In this document: one piece after another, positions 33,660 through 42,682 of the stretch
How the letters are laid out: the number at the start of each line of letters is the position of its first letter
Numbering within the stretch: position 1 is the stretch's first letter
From: Chromobacterium phragmitis
Lineage (GTDB): Bacteria > Pseudomonadota > Gammaproteobacteria > Burkholderiales > Chromobacteriaceae
Direction of reading: 5' to 3'
Assembly (NCBI RefSeq): GCF_003325475.1
Contig: NZ_CP029495.1
Coordinates: 1,302,001 to 1,366,000 of the forward strand
DNA length: 64,000 nt
The notes under the pieces: generated by a model
Seen by the model: only the letters and a program-made list of their open reading frames with translations
What the model was told of the DNA's origin: nothing
Database searches by the model: none
Position numbers and translations under genes: made by a program

Positions 33660-34970
33660 TCAGGCCGCCTCTCTGGCGTAGACCTTTTCCCCGGCGGCGT
33701 AAGTCGCGGCGACCGCGCGGTCATCGCCCAGCATCATCTGGATGAACAAGGCTTCGGAGAGGTCGCGCGCATAGCGCATGCGGAAATCCAGCAAGGGCGT
33801 CGAGCGCAGGTTCAGCACCGCCAGGTCCGCCTCCAAGCCGGGCGCGATGCCGCCTACCTTGTCCTCGATGCCTAAGGCCTCGGCCCCGCCTCGGGTGGCC
33901 AAATAAAAGGCCTGGACCGCGGTCAGCGGCTTGCCATGCGTCTGCGACGCCATATAGGCGGCATGCATGGTCTGCAGCATGGAGAAACTGGTGCCCGCGC
34001 CCAGATCGGTGCCCAGGCCCAGCTTCACCGGCTTGGCGCCATCGACGCAATGGCGCAGGTCCAGGCTGCCGGAGCCCAGGAAGAAATTGGAAGTGGGACA
34101 ATGCGCCAGCGCCGCGCCGCTGTCGTGCAGCATTTCCCGCTCCGCCTCGGACAAGTGGATGCCGTGGCCGTATACCGCGCGCGGCCGCAACAGGCCGTAA
34201 CGCTGGTAGATGCTGGCGTAGTCGCGGCAGCCCGGGAACAGCCGCTTCACCCAATCGATCTCGGCCTGGTTTTCCGAGATATGGGACTGGATGGCCACAT
34301 CCGGAAACTCCGCCGCCAGCGCACCCAGCATTTCCAGCTGGCCATGGCTGGAAGTGGGCGCGAAGCGCGGCGTGATCACGTACTCGGCGCGCCCCTTGCC
34401 ATGCCAGCGCTCGATCAGCTCCCGGGATTGCTCGTAGGCGGTCAGCGGCGTGTCCAGCAGCGCCTCCGGCGCGTTGCGGTCCATGCACACCTTGCCGGCC
34501 AGAATGCGCAGCTTGCGCGTGGCCGCGGCTTCGAACAAGGCATCCACCGACGCCGCGTGCACGGTGCCGAACACGCAGCCGGTAGTGACGCCATTGCGCA
34601 GTTGCTCGGTCAGGAACACTTCCGCCACTTCGCGCGCGTGGCCGGCGTCGGAAAAGCCCTGCTCGGTGACAAAGGTGTAATGGTTCAACCAATCCAGCAG
34701 CTGCTCTCCGAAAGCGGCCATCATCTCGGTTTGGGGATAATGGACGTGGCAGTCGATGAACCCCGGCAGAATCAGGTGGTCTGGATAATGATCGACAGCC
34801 GTCCCGGCCGGCAGCGACGGCAGCAGCTCAGCCGCCGGCCCCCAGCCTGAAATGCGGCCATCTTCCATCACCACCAGCGCGTCGCGCTGGAACGCCAGGC
34901 AGTCGCGCTCGGCCTTCCGGAACGGATTGCCATTGAAAGTCAGCGCGTCGCCGCGAACCGCAGTTATCAC
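33660..34970 (-). CDS. guaD: Guanine deaminase
   Basis: This amidohydrolase converts guanine to xanthine and ammonia. The 436-residue product has zinc ligands in PGFIDCHVHYPQTEM, IQSHISEN and YGHGIHLSE, and in GLGTDLGAGTSFS (Asp). The substrate segment CMDRNAP and PRFAPTSSHGQLEM are characteristic of guaD. It is divergent from a MarR-family gene across 237 bp. Confidence 0.95.
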   Translation of the reverse strand: MITAVRGDALTFNGNPFRKAERDCLAFQRDALVVMEDGRISGWGPAAELLPSLPAGTAVDHYPDHLILPGFIDCHVHYPQTEMMAAFGEQLLDWLNHYTFVTEQGFSDAGHAREVAEVFLTEQLRNGVTTGCVFGTVHAASVDALFEAAATRKLRILAGKVCMDRNAPEALLDTPLTAYEQSRELIERWHGKGRAEYVITPRFAPTSSHGQLEMLGALAAEFPDVAIQSHISENQAEIDWVKRLFPGCRDYASIYQRYGLLRPRAVYGHGIHLSEAEREMLHDSGAALAHCPTSNFFLGSGSLDLRHCVDGAKPVKLGLGTDLGAGTSFSMLQTMHAAYMASQTHGKPLTAVQAFYLATRGGAEALGIEDKVGGIAPGLEADLAVLNLRSTPLLDFRMRYARDLSEALFIQMMLGDDRAVAATYAAGEKVYAREAA

Positions 34971-35207
34971 ATTCCCTCCCCGCCGCGCGGCGGCGAAATC
35001 GCCATCGCGCAGAATTTATCTTCACATAAAGAATCTTCAAATATAAATATAGTTCCGATTGCACTCGTAAGCAAGTCAGCCCCGGGTAAAGGGACAGGAA
35101 CTGACGCAAGGCAATTGTCTTTAGATGAAGATAGTATATTTTTAAGTCGTGATACTCTTGCGCCCGACTGGATTTGCCGCATTTACCTTTGCTCAGGAAC
35201 CCGCAGC
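34971..35207. promoter_or_regulatory. AT-rich divergent promoter region guaD/marR
   Basis: The stretch is strikingly AT-rich relative to its surroundings. It contains TCTT-TAGATG-AAGA (35118-35131) and mirrored TCTTCAAATATAAATATA/ATAGTATATTTTTAAG blocks that could serve as MarR-type operators. No precise promoter can be assigned by eye. Confidence 0.35.
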
Positions 35208-35705
35208 ATGCAGCACGCACCCGACCAGATTGACCGCATCGTCGCCCTTTGGAACGAAGTCCGCCCCGACCTGGACACCTCAGCCACCCAGGTCATCGGC
35301 CGCATCGTGCGGATGGAGTACTTCATCACCCGACGGGTTCTTCAGGATTTGGCCCGCCATAATCTCAATGTAGGCGAATTCGACGTGCTGGCGGCGCTGC
35401 GCCGCGGCGGCGAACCGTACCAGCTGTCGCCCAACCAGCTGCAGGGCATGGTGCTGATCTCGTCCGGCGCGCTGACCAACCGCATCAACCGGCTGGAAGA
35501 AGCCGGACTGGTCAGCCGCTCGCCGGATCCGGACGACCGCCGCGGCGTGATCGTCACGCTGACGCCCAAAGGCCTGCAGGTGATCGAGGATGCCGCCGGC
35601 CACCACCTGGCCGCCGAGGCGGAATTGATCGAAATGCTGGACGCCGACGAGCGCCAGACGCTGGCCCGCCTGCTGAAGAAAATGTTGCAAGCGCAGGAAG
35701 ACTGA
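35208..35705 (+). CDS. MarR-family transcriptional regulator
   Basis: The 165-residue winged-helix protein begins MQHAPDQIDRIVALW. The HTH lies in PNQLQGMVLISSGALTNRINRLEEAGLV, and the wing is in SPDPDDRRGVIVTLTPKGL. AGGAA lies about 9 nt before the ATG at 35208. Homologues bind small ligands such as urate or phenolics. Purine-linked control of the divergent guaD is an attractive inference. Confidence 0.88.
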   Translation: MQHAPDQIDRIVALWNEVRPDLDTSATQVIGRIVRMEYFITRRVLQDLARHNLNVGEFDVLAALRRGGEPYQLSPNQLQGMVLISSGALTNRINRLEEAGLVSRSPDPDDRRGVIVTLTPKGLQVIEDAAGHHLAAEAELIEMLDADERQTLARLLKKMLQAQED

Positions 35706-35712
35706 TAGACCA

Positions 35713-35738
35713 AGCCGCCTCCGGGCGGCTTTTGTTTT
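35713..35738 (+). terminator. Intrinsic terminator of marR
   Basis: AGCCGCC (35713-35719), TCCG, then GGCGGCT (35724-35730) are followed by TTTGTTTT, 7 bp after the marR stop. Confidence 0.9.
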
Positions 35739-35846
35739 GCCCATCGATCGGGGGCCGCGCAGGTCGCCGTTGACCTCACGGCGCGGGGAAGGGAAAACAT
35801 GGGATGCGCCGACGGGGTTGTTCATCCACCGCCAGCATAGCGCGCC

Positions 35847-36488
35847 TCAGCGGGCGCGCGGAAGATGATCGCCAGTCTGCTGCAGCGCAGGCGGCGCGCT
35901 CCACGCCCAGTGGCGCTTCCATGCCCCCACCACCAGATCGGGATAGCCCGGCTTGCCCAGGCTGCCGTTGTAGCGGCCCAACGCGCGGAACAGATTGCCG
36001 CGCTCCACGTCCAGGTAGTAGCGCAGGATGGTGCAGCCGTAGCGCAGATTGGTGCTGAGATCGAACAGATTGTGCTGCGAGGTGCCGATGTGGCGGGTCC
36101 AGAACGGCATCACCTGCATCAGGCCGCGCGCGCCGGCGCCGGACACCGCGTACTTGTTGAAGCCGCTTTCCACCTGGATCAGGCCCAGCACCAGTTGCGG
36201 ATCAAGGCCGGCCCGGGTGGATTCGTACTGGATGGCGGTGAGCAGGCGCTCGCGCACCCAGGCGTCGGGAATCTTCTTTTGCAGCCGGGAGGACATCTCC
36301 GCCAGCCAGGCCTGGCCGACGCGCGGGTCGTCGAACACCAGCCTGGGCGCATTGACGTCGGAGATGGAACGGCTCATCGCCGAAGCGACGTTGGCCGACA
36401 GCGCCTCCTCCTTCTGCGCGCCGGCCCATGCCGGCGCATGCGCCAGCGCCAGGCACAACGATAGCGGGAGGAGGAGGCTCGTCTTCAT
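35847..36488 (-). CDS. Lytic transglycosylase (SLT domain)
   Basis: The 213-residue secreted or periplasmic murein hydrolase has a signal peptide MKTSLLLPLSLCLALAHAPAWA and an SLT domain with the catalytic Glu in LGLIQVESGFNKYAVSG. The GARGLMQVMPFWTRHIG motif and the RALGRYNGSLGKPGYPDLV segment complete the domain. Its ATG overlaps the proS stop codon by one base (TGATG). Confidence 0.9.
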   Translation of the reverse strand: MKTSLLLPLSLCLALAHAPAWAGAQKEEALSANVASAMSRSISDVNAPRLVFDDPRVGQAWLAEMSSRLQKKIPDAWVRERLLTAIQYESTRAGLDPQLVLGLIQVESGFNKYAVSGAGARGLMQVMPFWTRHIGTSQHNLFDLSTNLRYGCTILRYYLDVERGNLFRALGRYNGSLGKPGYPDLVVGAWKRHWAWSAPPALQQTGDHLPRAR

Positions 36489-38194
36489 CAGGCCAGCTTG
36501 GAGAGGACATGCTCCAGAATAGCATCGGCGGCGACGGCGGTGGCTTCGCTGTCGCGGCGGTGCTGGTATTCGACCTTGCCTTCCTTCAGGCCGCGATCGC
36601 CGATGGTGACGCGATGCGGCGCGCCGATCAGCTCCCAGTCGGCGAACATCGCGCCCGGGCGTTCGCCGCGGTCGTCCAGGATCACGTCGACGCCCTTGGC
36701 GGTCAGATCAGCGTACAGCTTGTCGGCCGCGTCCTTCACCGCCTCGGAGCGGTCGTAGCCCACCGGGCACAGCGCCACCACGAACGGCGCGATGGCGTCC
36801 GGCCAGATCATGCCCTTGTCGTCGAAGTTCTGCTCGATGGCGGCGCCCAGGATGCGGGTGACGCCGATGCCGTAGCAGCCCATCTCGAACGGTTTCGGCT
36901 TGCCGTCTTCGTCCAGGAAGGTGGCGTTCATCGCAGCGGAGTACTTGGTGCCCAGATAGAACACGTGGCCCACTTCGATGCCGCGCTGGATGGCCAGCAC
37001 GCCCTGGCCGTCCGGCGACGGATCGCCTTCCACCACGTTGCGGATATCGAACACTTCCGGCTCGGCGCAGTCGCGGCCGAAGTTGGCGCCGGTATAGTGC
37101 TGGTCGTCCTCGTTGGCGCCGATGACGAAGTCCGCCATCTTGGCCACAGTGCGGTCGGCGATGACGCGGCCCTTGAAGCCCACCGGACCCAGGGAGCCCG
37201 GATTGGCGCCGAAGGCGTCGCGGATGGCGGCCGGGCTGGCGAAGGCCAACGGATTCTTGATGCCGGCGATCTTCTGCGCCTTCACTTCGTTCAGCTCGTG
37301 GTCGCCGCGCACCAGCATCAGCACCGCTTCGCCCTCTACGCCCTCCACTACCACCGCCTTGACGGTCTGTTTGATGTCGATCTTCAGGAAGTCCACCAGC
37401 TCGGCGATAGTCTTGACCTTGGGCGTATGCGCCTTGCTCAGCGCGGCGGAAGCGGCGGCGCGCTCGCCGGCCGGGGCCACGGCTTCGGCCAGTTCGATAT
37501 TGGCCGCGTATTCCGATTGCGGGCAGTAGACGATGGCGTCTTCGCCGGTATCGGCGATCACCTGGAATTCATGCGAGCGGTCGCCGCCGATGGCGCCGGT
37601 GTCGGCCGCCACCGCGCGGTAGCTCAGGCCGAAGCGGTCGAAGATGCGGCGGTAGGCGGCGTACATATTGTCGTAGCTCTTGCCGGCGTCTTCCGCGCTG
37701 CGGTCGAACGAGTACGCGTCCTTCATGGTGAACTCGCGGCCGCGCATCACGCCGAAGCGCGGGCGGCGCTCGTCGCGGAACTTGGTCTGGATCTGGTAGA
37801 AGTTTTTCGGCAGCGAGCGATAGCTGCGCAGCTCGCGGCGGACGATGTCGGTGATCACTTCCTCGGCAGTCGGCTGCAGCGCGAAATCGCGCTCGTGGCG
37901 ATCCTTGAAGCGCAGCAGCTCGTCGCCCATGGCGTCCCAGCGGCCGGTTTCCTGCCATAGTTCGGCCGGCTGCACGACCGGCAGGCTCACTTCGATGCCG
38001 CCGGCGCGGTTCATTTCCTCGCGGATGATGGTTTCAACCTTGCGCAGCACGCGCAGGCCCATCGGCATCCAGGAATAGATGCCGGCCGCCTGCTTGCGGA
38101 TGAAGCCGGCGCGCATCATCAGCTTCTGGCTGGTGATGTCGGCGTCGGCGGGAGCCTCTTTCAGGGTGGAAATGAAAAACTGCGATGCGCGCAT
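36488..38194 (-). CDS. proS: Prolyl-tRNA synthetase (bacterial type with INS editing domain)
   Basis: The 568-residue class II aminoacyl-tRNA synthetase has motif 1 near GIYSWMPMGLRVLRKVE, motif 2 FRDERRPRFGVMRGREFTMKD and motif 3 GCYGIGVTRILGA. The insertion of about 180 residues between motifs 2 and 3 (roughly 230-400) is the Cys/Ala-editing INS domain of bacterial-type ProRS. The C-terminal anticodon-binding domain begins FVVALCPVGYD. The lytic transglycosylase gene follows with overlapping codons. Confidence 0.97.
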   Translation of the reverse strand: MRASQFFISTLKEAPADADITSQKLMMRAGFIRKQAAGIYSWMPMGLRVLRKVETIIREEMNRAGGIEVSLPVVQPAELWQETGRWDAMGDELLRFKDRHERDFALQPTAEEVITDIVRRELRSYRSLPKNFYQIQTKFRDERRPRFGVMRGREFTMKDAYSFDRSAEDAGKSYDNMYAAYRRIFDRFGLSYRAVAADTGAIGGDRSHEFQVIADTGEDAIVYCPQSEYAANIELAEAVAPAGERAAASAALSKAHTPKVKTIAELVDFLKIDIKQTVKAVVVEGVEGEAVLMLVRGDHELNEVKAQKIAGIKNPLAFASPAAIRDAFGANPGSLGPVGFKGRVIADRTVAKMADFVIGANEDDQHYTGANFGRDCAEPEVFDIRNVVEGDPSPDGQGVLAIQRGIEVGHVFYLGTKYSAAMNATFLDEDGKPKPFEMGCYGIGVTRILGAAIEQNFDDKGMIWPDAIAPFVVALCPVGYDRSEAVKDAADKLYADLTAKGVDVILDDRGERPGAMFADWELIGAPHRVTIGDRGLKEGKVEYQHRRDSEATAVAADAILEHVLSKLA

Positions 38195-38497
38195 GATGCG
38201 TCCTTGAAAATTCAGCTAAATGAAGACGATTGTAGCGTCGTCACCGCCCACCGGCCAAGCTCGTCCCTGTCCCGCGGACGCTTTTCGCCAGTTGTTGCAG
38301 TACAACAATCCTGCGCACAGCCTTCCGCGCTGTACTTGGCGGCCCTCGCGCACTGGAGTAACCTGCGCCCTGCCGAGCTTTATGGCTTTTTTATTTTGCC
38401 CATGTCATCGACAATGAGAGGGCATCCCGCCATGAACTATCCGGACCCCCGCCGCTGCGCCCTCTCCGGCAGCGGCGCTCAACCGTAATGGAATCTT
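38195..38497. other. 303-bp divergent intergenic region proS/kup
   Basis: No gene is seen. It holds an operator-like inverted repeat TTGTTG-CAGTA-CAACAA at 38292-38308 and a T-rich patch (GGCTTTTTTATTTT) near 38384-38397 with no stable stem. Promoters for proS and kup should both lie here. Confidence 0.45.
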
Positions 38498-40363
38498 ATG
38501 CAGGATCACAACAAAAAGGCGATGGCAGGCCTGACCCTGGCCGCCCTCGGCGTGGTCTACGGCGATATCGGCACCAGCCCGCTGTATACCTTGCGCGAGT
38601 GCTTCGTCAGCCAGAGCCTTCCTACCACGCCCGACAACATCTTCGGCATTCTGTCGCTGATATTCTGGTCGCTGATATTCGTGGTGTCGATCAAGTACGT
38701 GGCCTTCGTGCTGCGCGCCGACAACCGCGGCGAAGGCGGCATCATGGCGCTGATGGCGCTGGCGCGGCACTACACCACTCACGCCGCGCGCTGGAAAATC
38801 GTGCTGCTGGGACTGTTCGGCGCGGCCTTGTTCTACGGCGACGCCATCATCACACCCGCGGTGTCGGTGCTGTCCGCCGCCGAAGGCCTGGAAGTGATCT
38901 CCTCCGGCATGGAGGCTTATGTGCTGCCGATGGCCATCGGGGTGCTGGTCGGCCTGTTCCTGCTGCAGCGCCACGGCACCGCCAGCGTCGGCCTGATGTT
39001 CGGTCCGGTGATGATGGTCTGGTTCGCCATCCTGGGCGCCCTGGGCCTGCACCAGATCATCCAGCAGCCCGCCGTGCTGCAGGCGCTGAACCCCTGGCAC
39101 GCGGTGTCCTTCCTTAGCCAGCACGGCTTCCACGCCTTCCTGACCCTGGGTTCGGTGGTGCTGGCGCTGACCGGCGCCGAGGCGCTGTACGCCGACATGG
39201 GCCACTTCGGCAAGTCGCCGATCCGCCGCGCCTGGTTCAGCCTGGTGCTGCCCGGCCTGGCGCTGAACTATTTCGGCCAGGGAGCGCTGTTGATGGACAA
39301 CCCGGGTGCGATCAAGAACCCCTTCTTCCTGCTGGCCCCGGACTGGGCGCTGCTGCCGATGATCGCGCTGGCCACGTTGGCCACGGTGATCGCGTCGCAG
39401 GCCGTGATTTCCGGCGCCTACTCGCTGACCCGCCAGGCCATCCTGCTGGGCTACTGCCCGCGGCTGGAAGTGCGCCACACCTCGGAACGCGAAATCGGCC
39501 AGATCTACATGCCCTTCATCAATTGGGCGCTGCTGGTCGCCGTGCTGGTGGTGGTGCTGACCTTCAAGACCTCGTCCAGCCTGGCAGCAGCCTACGGCAT
39601 CGCCGTCACCGGCACCATGCTGATCACCACGGCGCTGTTCTTCGTCGTCGCCCGAGTCAACTGGCGCTGGCCGCTGCCGCTGGCGCTGGGCATCACCCTG
39701 CTGTTCGCGGTGATCGACACCGCCTTCTTCGCCGCCAACATCCACAAGGTCGCCGACGGCGGCTGGCTGCCGCTGGTGATGGGCATGGCCATCTTCACGC
39801 TGATGAGCACCTGGAAACAGGGCCGCGACATCCTGTTCAAGCGCCTGCGCGAACAGGCGCTGCCGCTGGACGACTTCATCCACAACCTGGAAGCCTACCC
39901 GCCGGCTCGGGTGGAAGGCACCGCGGTGTTCCTCACCAGCACGCTGCACGGCGTGCCGCACGCGCTGCTGCACAACCTCAAGCACAACAAGGTGCTGCAT
40001 GAGCGCGTCGTGCTGATGACGGTGCGCACCGAGGACATTCCCTATGTGGCGGAAGACGAGCGGCTGGAAATCGTGCAGATGTCGGCGTCGTTCTGGCGGG
40101 TGATGGCCCGCTACGGCTTCAAGGAAGAGCCCAATGTGGTCCAGGTGCTGGAAATGTGCGCGGAGGAGGGCTTCGAGATGGAGCTGATGGACACCTCCTT
40201 CTTCCTGTCGCGGGAAACCATCGTCTCCACCGGCCATCCAGGCATGGCGCGCTGGCGGCAGAAGATTTTCCTGTGGATGAGCAAGAACGCGCTGCGCGCG
40301 ACCGACTTCTTCCAAGTGCCGACCAACCGCGTGGTGGAACTGGGCGCCCAGGTGGAGCTGTAA
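38498..40363 (+). CDS. kup: Kup-type low-affinity potassium transporter
   Basis: The 621-residue K+/H+ symporter has about twelve N-terminal membrane helices and a C-terminal cytosolic domain of roughly 170 residues. The family signature ALGVVYGDIGTSPLYTLRE is at the N-terminus, and GGIMALMALARH and ITPAVSVLSAAEGLEV follow. The C-terminal domain holds FLTSTLHGVPHALLHNLKHN. The length is normal. It is monocistronic, with a strong terminator behind it. Confidence 0.96.
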   Translation: MQDHNKKAMAGLTLAALGVVYGDIGTSPLYTLRECFVSQSLPTTPDNIFGILSLIFWSLIFVVSIKYVAFVLRADNRGEGGIMALMALARHYTTHAARWKIVLLGLFGAALFYGDAIITPAVSVLSAAEGLEVISSGMEAYVLPMAIGVLVGLFLLQRHGTASVGLMFGPVMMVWFAILGALGLHQIIQQPAVLQALNPWHAVSFLSQHGFHAFLTLGSVVLALTGAEALYADMGHFGKSPIRRAWFSLVLPGLALNYFGQGALLMDNPGAIKNPFFLLAPDWALLPMIALATLATVIASQAVISGAYSLTRQAILLGYCPRLEVRHTSEREIGQIYMPFINWALLVAVLVVVLTFKTSSSLAAAYGIAVTGTMLITTALFFVVARVNWRWPLPLALGITLLFAVIDTAFFAANIHKVADGGWLPLVMGMAIFTLMSTWKQGRDILFKRLREQALPLDDFIHNLEAYPPARVEGTAVFLTSTLHGVPHALLHNLKHNKVLHERVVLMTVRTEDIPYVAEDERLEIVQMSASFWRVMARYGFKEEPNVVQVLEMCAEEGFEMELMDTSFFLSRETIVSTGHPGMARWRQKIFLWMSKNALRATDFFQVPTNRVVELGAQVEL

Positions 40364-40387
40364 ACGCCATTCGCATGCCGCCAGACC

Positions 40388-40414
40388 AAAGCGCGCCGAG
40401 CGGCGCGCTTTTTT
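40388..40414 (+). terminator. Intrinsic terminator of kup
   Basis: AAGCGCGCCG and CGGCGCGCTT form a 10-bp stem (2-nt nominal loop) followed by a T-run, 25 bp after the kup stop. Confidence 0.9.
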
Positions 40415-40431
40415 CTTCCCGCCCATGCTCG

Positions 40432-41001
40432 TCAACGCCGCGCGGACGGCCTCACCTGAATCTGCGCGGAAGCGGACGACCATGTCCGGCATTGCTCGTA
40501 CATCGAGCAGAACCCCGCCAGCGCCTGGCTGATGGTCATCGGCCAGATGCGCTCCGGCAATGGCTGCACGCCAGTCAGAATCGGCCATTCGATATTGTCC
40601 GGCGGCATCAGGTCGCGCCGCTCGGTCGCCAGCAAGCGAGCGTCCGCCATCGCCAGCTCCGCCCTGTCGTCCCCGGACAGATGCAGGCCGAAACGCGCTT
40701 CCACCGCAGCTGTCAGCCGGTGCTGCAAAGGAAGCGCTTCCTGCGCGTCCGCCCTGACCACTTCTCCCGCATAGGCCTTGGCCGCGCCGTACAGCAAGCC
40801 GGCCAGTTGCAGCCTAGGCGGCAGCAGTTGCGCCATCCGCATCGCATGCTCGGCTTCGCTGTAATACTGGCGGCAGGCGCCGCCGAAACGGCAGACATGC
40901 GCCAAATGATGGGCGATGTCGGCAATGTCGATATCGTCCGGCTGCGGGTCCAGCACATTCAGATACCGCCCCGACACCGTTTGTATGAATGCGCCTCTCA
41001 T
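40432..41001 (-). CDS. Degenerate HD-domain phosphohydrolase (YfbR-like pseudoenzyme)
   Basis: The 189-residue product begins MRGAFIQTVSGRYLNVLDPQ, and ADIAHHLAHVCRFGGACRQY follows the HD-phosphohydrolase template. The metal ligands are mostly lost. The first His of the GGHC motif is Ala42, the HD doublet is Tyr71-Gly72 (LLYGAAKAYAGE), the downstream Glu is Lys75 and the Asp is Glu80; only His52 remains. GGAGG lies upstream of the ATG and the frame is intact, so it appears to be an expressed non-catalytic protein. It may bind nucleotides without hydrolysing them. It is divergent from the chorismate operon. Confidence 0.75.
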   Translation of the reverse strand: MRGAFIQTVSGRYLNVLDPQPDDIDIADIAHHLAHVCRFGGACRQYYSEAEHAMRMAQLLPPRLQLAGLLYGAAKAYAGEVVRADAQEALPLQHRLTAAVEARFGLHLSGDDRAELAMADARLLATERRDLMPPDNIEWPILTGVQPLPERIWPMTISQALAGFCSMYEQCRTWSSASAQIQVRPSARR

Positions 41002-41414
41002 CGTCCCGCCCTCCCGCAAAGGCTCGCTCTGGCGCGCCTCCATTCTGCAATCACTGGTTTCATCCCTGTCACCCCTGCACCCGCAATTATTTCGACTTGA
41101 TCGTTGATCAAATCAATTTCAAAAGCATAAAATCGAAAACCGATCAGGACGAGTCGTTAGCCGGATCGATTTTTTATTTAACGGCCAACCCCCTCGATAT
41201 TCCAGCAAGTGAATCCAGCCAGAACAGTCTGGATTTATCTCTTTCAAAACAACAACTAAACAGTGGAATATGACATAGATCATAAGAACCCAAATCTAGC
41301 ACAGCGCGCCAGTCTTTTTCCAGAAAAAAACACGGAGCTCCCAATTGATTTAGGCGCAAATAAATATATCAATAGTGTGAATATTTAAATAAGGACAAAT
41401 AGGCAAGATCGAAA
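41002..41414. other. 413-bp AT-rich intergenic region upstream of the chorismate operon
   Basis: The base composition drops sharply compared with both sides. No ORF is supported. An inverted repeat AATCCAG-N10-CTGGATT lies at 41212-41235. Low GC here and in the first codons of the next gene suggests either a strong regulatory region or transferred DNA. Confidence 0.5.
41212..41235. promoter_or_regulatory. Candidate operator, inverted repeat
   Basis: Seven-bp arms AATCCAG (41212-41218) and CTGGATT (41229-41235) are spaced so that their centres lie 17 bp apart. It is located about 180 bp upstream of the HTH gene. It is a possible site for that regulator. Confidence 0.35.
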
Positions 41415-41942
41415 ATGCCGGCTAAGAATCTATTCAAATCTCCATCTGTATTGGATGAATTCAAACTCAATGCCTTGCGGCGAATCCGCGACCGGAAACT
41501 ATCCATCAGCGAGCTTGCCCGCATCACCGGCATCAAACAGTCAACACTGCATCGCGGACTGTACGAGGACCGCGAGCTGACCTTCAGCAACGCCCATGCG
41601 ATAGGCCACGCGCTGGATATCAATCTTGACGGCAGCATCAATGGCGGCATGGCGCCGGTCATCGCCAGCTTCGGCCAATTGAGCGCGCTGAGCGAAGGGC
41701 GCCAGCCAGTGTGGGATGAGTTCATCCTGATGGAGCCCGCGCTGGACGATTCGACGCTGGCCGTCGATCAGGCGCTGTTCCTGCAACGCGTGTTCCCGCC
41801 TCGCGCGGTCGTGCTGCTGCGCACCCGCCTCCCCAGAACCGGCCGCCTGGTCTATCCCGACCGAGGCTCGCTCAGCCTGGAGGACAACGGCCACGCCGCC
41901 ATCGGCGAGGTGGCCGGCATCATTTTTCGGAAAAACGCATGA
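41415..41942 (+). CDS. HTH DNA-binding protein, first gene of the chorismate operon
   Basis: The 175-residue product has an N-terminal HTH of Cro/XRE style (LSISELARITGIKQSTLHRGLYEDRE in two parts: ISELARITGIKQSTLHR, then ELTFSNAHAIGHAL). The C-terminal half, about 100 residues (LMEPALDDSTLAVDQALFLQ to AAIGEVAGIIFRKNA), I cannot assign; a degenerate ligand-binding or S24-like fold is possible. It overlaps the transporter gene by 4 bp. An autoregulatory role is inferred. Confidence 0.7.
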   Translation: MPAKNLFKSPSVLDEFKLNALRRIRDRKLSISELARITGIKQSTLHRGLYEDRELTFSNAHAIGHALDINLDGSINGGMAPVIASFGQLSALSEGRQPVWDEFILMEPALDDSTLAVDQALFLQRVFPPRAVVLLRTRLPRTGRLVYPDRGSLSLEDNGHAAIGEVAGIIFRKNA

Positions 41943-42682
41943 AATTCTTCAAAGACATGATTCGCCGCGCGCTGTCCTGCGTCGATCCCATCGTGATCCT
42001 GTCCTTTTTGATCCTGATCTCGGCGATCGCCTCCAATCTGACATCGTACAAAGTGGTCCAGGTGTTCGGCACCGAGGCCAGCCTGGGCACCTTCACCATG
42101 CCCATCATCCTGATGCTGCTCAACCCCATCGCCGAGGTATACGGCAAGCAGCGTTCCAATCAGATCCTGTTCGCCACTTGCCTGGCCGAGATACTGTTCG
42201 CCGTAGCCTTCACCGCGCTCAGCCAGTCGCAACGGGACTGCGGCCTGCTGCCGCTGGCCGATCGCGGCCGCTGCGAGGCCCTGAACCAGAGCTATGTGCT
42301 GATCAGCGAACACATCGTGCGCGGCTCGATCTCGTTCGCGATCGGCTGCCTGATCGGCAGCCAGTTCAATACCCGTTTCCTGCTGTATCTGAAGAGCTTG
42401 TGGTCCAGCCGGCTCTATTTCATCCGCGACATCTTCTCCTCGGTGATAGGCGAGGTGGTATACACCGCGATCTGCTTCATGATCGCCTTCTACGGCGTAT
42501 TCCCCTTCGCCACCATCCTGAAAATCTTCGCCTTCAGCCTGATGTTCAAGTTCTCGTCCACCGTGGTCCTGTCCTGGATTTCGCAATACATCGTGCTGCT
42601 GCTTTACCGCTACCAGGCCTGGAGCCAGGACGCGGCAGGCGGCCGCAAGGTCAAATTCTCGTCCCGGTACCTGCAAGTATGA
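41939..42682 (+). CDS. VUT-family (DUF165/YhhQ-like) membrane transporter
   Basis: The 247-residue product has about six membrane helices. It carries the VUT signature residues MLLNPIAEVYGKQRSNQI, VRGSISFAIGCLIGSQFNT and FIRDIFSSVIGEVVYTAICF, where the usual Asp after GE is Tyr. Characterised relatives import queuosine precursors (preQ0/preQ1). Given its operon partner, a chorismate-derived or other small aromatic substrate is as likely here. It is coupled by ATGA overlaps on both sides. Confidence 0.78.
   Translation: MKFFKDMIRRALSCVDPIVILSFLILISAIASNLTSYKVVQVFGTEASLGTFTMPIILMLLNPIAEVYGKQRSNQILFATCLAEILFAVAFTALSQSQRDCGLLPLADRGRCEALNQSYVLISEHIVRGSISFAIGCLIGSQFNTRFLLYLKSLWSSRLYFIRDIFSSVIGEVVYTAICFMIAFYGVFPFATILKIFAFSLMFKFSSTVVLSWISQYIVLLLYRYQAWSQDAAGGRKVKFSSRYLQV

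Noticed and set aside
38292..38308. Inverted repeat TTGTTG-CAGTA-CAACAA upstream of kup
   Set aside because: The arms are short and of low complexity, and no regulator gene is nearby. It was kept only as a note in the intergenic description.
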